From: a virus
Length of the DNA stretch: 22,378 bases
Reading direction: 5' to 3' (one strand)
IMG/VR virus record: IMGVR_UViG_3300020195_000174
Span: 1 to 22,378 of that record
The first letter of the stretch is position 1. Each line of letters begins with the position of its first letter. The translations under genes and the position numbers were made by a program. Positions 19,472 through 22,378 of this stretch are shown here, one piece after another. The notes beneath the pieces were generated by a model. It was not told where the DNA came from and ran no database searches. It saw nothing but the letters and a program-made list of their open reading frames with translations.

Positions 19472-19924
19472 ATGTCGATGTATTCACAATTCGAAACCGA
19501 CCCTCACCTGGAGAAAACTGGTGTCTGGGTCGATTACGGTGATTTCCGTGTTCTCCTTGGTCGTGCAGGTGGCGCGAACAAGAAATATATGAAATATGCC
19601 GAGCAGAAGTCGAAGCCGTTCCGTCGGGCGATCCAAGCCGGTGTGATGCCTGAGGAGCGTTCGAAAGAATTGCTGTTCGACATCTATGCCAACGCTGTGA
19701 TCCTCGACTGGAACGTCTCTGACGGTGTCAACGAAGTCACTGGCGAAACGATCTGGAAGCGCGGCATCCACATGCCAACTGGAGAGACCGGCGACTTCTC
19801 CTACGACAACCTGATGATGACGTTCCGTCGTCTTCCGGACATTTTCTTCATGCTTCAGAAAGAAGCCGAACAGATCTCGATCTTCCGGAAGGAAGAGTTG
19901 GAGGAGGAAGCAAAAAACTCGTAG
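19472..19924 (+). CDS. Tail assembly chaperone, G-type (0-frame product)
   Basis: ATG 19472 has AAAGGAG seven bases upstream. The 150-residue protein has the pattern WVDYGDFRVLLGRAGGANKKY, KPFRRAIQAG, then SKELLFDIYANAVILDW, seen in siphovirus tail assembly chaperones coded between tail tube and tape measure genes. Such proteins coat the tape measure during tail assembly. The C-terminus is acidic (KEELEEEAKNS). Its last codons contain the slippery site A AAA AAC, so a fraction of ribosomes should continue in the next frame. Confidence 0.8.
   Translation: MSMYSQFETDPHLEKTGVWVDYGDFRVLLGRAGGANKKYMKYAEQKSKPFRRAIQAGVMPEERSKELLFDIYANAVILDWNVSDGVNEVTGETIWKRGIHMPTGETGDFSYDNLMMTFRRLPDIFFMLQKEAEQISIFRKEELEEEAKNS
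19912..19918 (+). other. Programmed -1 ribosomal frameshift site A AAA AAC
   Basis: Read in the zero frame as GCA-AAA-AAC, the heptamer A-AAA-AAC is a canonical -1 slippery site. A Shine-Dalgarno-like GGAGGAGG (19900-19907) lies just upstream, as in the E. coli dnaX signal. A weak stem ATGCTC (19937-19942)/GAGCAT (19953-19958) lies downstream. The -1 frame continues as LVEVLIHALKRGS with no start codon needed. Confidence 0.85.
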
Positions 19925-20250
19925 AGGTCTTGATTCATGCTCTGAAGAGAGGGAGCATCGAAATCAAGATCATGGCAGAAGCACTAAGGGAAGATCGAGA
20001 AATCCCTGACGAAATAGCTTTCGCCCCAGAGATAGGATCAGGTCTTGAACTCTACTATTATGGGTTCATGGACATTTCAAGCAGTCGACAGATCGGCATG
20101 GGACTCGGTCCTATTCCCTGGAAGATTGTTCATGATTACTGTGTTGCCCTAGAACTGGACGAGGATCAAACAGAGGCGATGCATTATCACATAGCGGAGA
20201 TGGATGGAGCCTTCATGGAGCACAATCGGTCAAAGAGTAAAGGCAAGTAG
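19918..20250 (+). CDS. Tail assembly chaperone T domain (made as GT fusion by -1 frameshift)
   Basis: This frame has no ATG with a ribosome binding site near its beginning: the first start-like codon is a bare TTG (19930) and the first ATG is at 19972. It joins the G frame at the slippery heptamer, giving a fusion of about 259 residues. The T part (about 110 residues) is helical, with IPDEIAFAPEIGSG and ELDEDQTEAMHYHI, and ends in a basic KSKGK tail. In lambda-like tails the GT product recruits the tail tube to the tape measure. The next gene begins directly after its stop. Confidence 0.75.
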   Translation, partial: LVEVLIHALKRGSIEIKIMAEALREDREIPDEIAFAPEIGSGLELYYYGFMDISSSRQIGMGLGPIPWKIVHDYCVALELDEDQTEAMHYHIAEMDGAFMEHNRSKSKGK

Positions 20251-20715
20251 ATGGCTACTCTTCTCCAGTTTTCAAGAAACATGCGGGTGCGCGGAAGCAA
20301 AATCGAGAACAGTTCTATTGGTCTCGTAAAGCGGATTGCCAAGCGTGCTCTCATTGGGCTGGTCGAAGGGACACCTGTTGACAAAGGCGTTGCTCGCTCC
20401 AACTGGAGAGTTTCTATCTATAATCCGACTCGTGCAGTGATTCCAGCATATCTCCCTGGCAAGAATCTCGGCCGGGGAGAGCGTTCCAACGCGAGGGCTG
20501 CGATTGCCGCTGGCATTGCACAAATCAACCTGTTGAGAGTCGGGGCTGCTTTCGGCACAGGACAGGCTGGTCGTGCCCTTTTCATAACGAACGCCATTCC
20601 GTATCTTGGTAGATTGCGGACTGGATCTTCTACTCAACAACCGAAAGATTGGGTTTCTATTGCTTTGATTGAAGCAAGATCAGAGATCAGTTCTGTTCGC
20701 CTCTTGGAGCGGTAA
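20251..20715 (+). CDS. HK97 gp10-like neck/tail protein (154 aa)
   Basis: ATG 20251 abuts the previous stop, with AAAGG upstream. It has the recognised sequence order of the HK97 gp10-like family: a helical N-terminus, GTPVDKGVARSNWRVS (residues about 40-55), and near the C-terminus ALFITNAIPYLGRLRTGSS followed by PKDWVSIALIEA. Family members are small structural proteins of the head-tail region. Its location after the chaperones rather than before the tail terminator is less usual but occurs in some phages. Confidence 0.75.
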   Translation: MATLLQFSRNMRVRGSKIENSSIGLVKRIAKRALIGLVEGTPVDKGVARSNWRVSIYNPTRAVIPAYLPGKNLGRGERSNARAAIAAGIAQINLLRVGAAFGTGQAGRALFITNAIPYLGRLRTGSSTQQPKDWVSIALIEARSEISSVRLLER

Positions 20716-20718
20716 AGA

Positions 20719-22378
20719 GTGACAACTGAAATCATCAATATCGTAATTCGTTCTGTCGGCGCTCGCGTCGTCAAGAGGGAATTAGAAAGTATTGGTGAGA
20801 GTGCCACTGGAGCCGCAAGAGGAGTGACCGGACTTCAGACTGCGATCGTTACTGTCGGTCTTGCTGCTGTAGTCGCTGTCACTGGTCTTGTCCGTATGCT
20901 GGACACTCTTACAGGTTTTGAGAACAGGCTTCGTCTTGTGACTTCGACCAGTCGTGAATTCAACGATGTCCAAGCTGAGTTGTTTGCTATCTCTGCAAGA
21001 ACCAGAAGTGACTTCGAAACTACAGCACAAATCTACACAAGAACTGCTTTGTCAGTTCGTGAACTTGGTATCAGTCAACGACAGACTTTGGCGTTCACAG
21101 AGTCTCTGAACCAAGCTGTTGTTCTTTCAGGAGCAACTGCCAGAGAAGCAAACGCTGCTTTGATACAGCTTTCTCAAGGTATTGCATCCGATCGTCTCGG
21201 TGGAGACGAACTTCGTTCTGTTCTGGAACAACTTCCGTTTGTTGCAGATATCATCGCAAAAGAACTTGGACTAACTCGTGGTAAATTGAGAGAACTTGGT
21301 CGAACGGGAGCCATCACTGGTAAGACCATTCTTGATGCTTTCAGGAACGCTCGAAGAGAAATCAACGATAAATTCCTTGAGACTATTCCCACGATCAGTC
21401 AAGCGTTCAACGTTCTTCGGACGAACCTTCTGGAAGTTCTGGATGCTCTCGACGACACGACCGGTGCCAGTGGCGCTGTCGCTAATGCGATTATTGGGAT
21501 AGCGAATTCTTTGCAGATCGCTCTTCCTGTTCTCGCAGCGTTCGGCATAAGTCTCGCTGTTCGTTTTGCGTCGAGGTATATTGCAGGGATAACCGCTGCG
21601 ATTGCCTCCGAAATTCGTTTCCAGATGGCTGTCCAGTCTGGCAGCGTGATTCTTAGGAATAGTGCAAGAGAAGAACAACTGAGATCGGCGGCTTTGTTGG
21701 CCTCTGCTACTGCTCAGAATACTTCGTCGGTTGCAAAGGTTCGTGACATACAGTTGACGGTTGCGGGTCTTCAATCAAATCTTGAGACTATCAAACTACA
21801 GAGGGCACAAGCTGCAAACTACGTTCAACTCCAGCAAGGTATCGCGCTCGCTACCGGCAGAACATCAGGATTGATCGCTGCAAGAATATCACTGAACAAT
21901 TCGTCGAGAGCACTTATCGTCACTGAGAGAGCTCTTCGTGCTGTGACTGGTGAACTGACAGCGGCACAACTTCTTCTCACGGGAAGCACGAGTGCTCTGT
22001 CTGCTGCCCAAGCGAGAGCGGCTGCTGCTACAGCGTTGACCGCGACTTTCGGCGCAACTCTTATCCGACTGATCCCAGGACTCGGTCTCGTGGTGACTGC
22101 TTTCACTCGTCTCATCACTCTCTTGGGCGGTCCTCTCAGTGCAGCTTTCATCGCGTTGTTCGTGATCTTCGCTCTGTATAAGTCGCAGAGCAAGATCATT
22201 GAAGAAGCGAACAGAGCCGTTGAGGATACTGTTTTCAGTCTAAAGTCAGCTTATGAAGAAGTTGGTGGTGTTCTAGAAGATGTCACGGAAGATCTTCTCG
22301 GGTTTACTGAGATCGAACTTCTTACTCAAATCACTGAGCAGGCAGATCTTGCAGCAAAATCTATGCGAAGCCTCGACA
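20719..22378 (+). CDS. Tail tape measure protein (N-terminal part, cut by window end)
   Basis: The frame opens with GTG 20719, nine bases after GGAG (20706-20709), and runs to the window edge (553 codons so far). Residues about 55-210 match the tape measure N-terminal domain (ENRLRLVTSTSREFNDVQAE, DRLGGDELRSVLEQLPFVAD, LGLTRGKLRELGRTGAITGK). Hydrophobic segments at about 40-55, 266-283 and 447-487 (LIPGLGLVVTAF...AAFIALFVIFALY) fit membrane insertion during DNA delivery. Long helical stretches lie between. This protein sets tail length. Its start right after the chaperone block confirms the tail module. The opposite-strand ORFs here are shadows. Confidence 0.9.
   Translation, partial: MTTEIINIVIRSVGARVVKRELESIGESATGAARGVTGLQTAIVTVGLAAVVAVTGLVRMLDTLTGFENRLRLVTSTSREFNDVQAELFAISARTRSDFETTAQIYTRTALSVRELGISQRQTLAFTESLNQAVVLSGATAREANAALIQLSQGIASDRLGGDELRSVLEQLPFVADIIAKELGLTRGKLRELGRTGAITGKTILDAFRNARREINDKFLETIPTISQAFNVLRTNLLEVLDALDDTTGASGAVANAIIGIANSLQIALPVLAAFGISLAVRFASRYIAGITAAIASEIRFQMAVQSGSVILRNSAREEQLRSAALLASATAQNTSSVAKVRDIQLTVAGLQSNLETIKLQRAQAANYVQLQQGIALATGRTSGLIAARISLNNSSRALIVTERALRAVTGELTAAQLLLTGSTSALSAAQARAAAATALTATFGATLIRLIPGLGLVVTAFTRLITLLGGPLSAAFIALFVIFALYKSQSKIIEEANRAVEDTVFSLKSAYEEVGGVLEDVTEDLLGFTEIELLTQITEQADLAAKSMRSLD

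Overview
The window is a stretch of a tailed double-stranded DNA phage (Caudoviricetes). It most likely comes from a siphovirus: a tail terminator is followed directly by a tail tube gene with no sheath gene between them, then a frameshifted tail-assembly-chaperone pair and a tape measure gene. The sequence does not fix the host. Promoters look sigma70-like, Shine-Dalgarno sites are of the AGGAG type, and there are no tRNA, rRNA or integrase genes. Functions are assigned from protein motifs and gene order; no database search was run.

Region 1 (1-4110, plus strand) is a tightly packed set of thirteen small genes without recognisable function. Many overlap by a few bases, and two nearly identical promoters (1059-1087 and 1792-1820) restart transcription. 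The block ends at a strong hairpin (4119-4143), where it meets a single convergent minus-strand gene (4127-4672). Region 2 (4673-5123) is a noncoding divergent control region with a G-rich and an AT-rich tract. It precedes the small terminase gene (5124-5768).

Region 3 (about 5770-8900) is an unusual island between the small and large terminase genes. Six minus-strand genes (7863 down to 5836) form an operon ending at a terminator (5791-5817), and one gene (8234-8557) runs the other way. Several proteins are repetitive and alanine-rich. Codon use differs from the phage core, and the DNA carries several tandem arrays and many perfect hairpins. Three intergenic spacers share a two-hairpin module whose stems show compensatory base changes, which suggests a conserved RNA structure.

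Region 4 (8899-22378, plus strand) is the morphogenesis block: two small unknown genes, large terminase, portal (DUF4055-like), scaffold, major capsid protein, likely decoration protein, a coiled-coil protein, a 40-residue basic protein, connector/adaptor, head closure, tail terminator, tail tube, chaperones G and GT (through an A AAA AAC slippery site), an HK97 gp10-like protein, and a tape measure protein cut by the window edge. A family of 21-22 bp palindromes (GGAATC-N9-GATTCC and variants) is scattered through regions 1 and 4, often close to gene boundaries.
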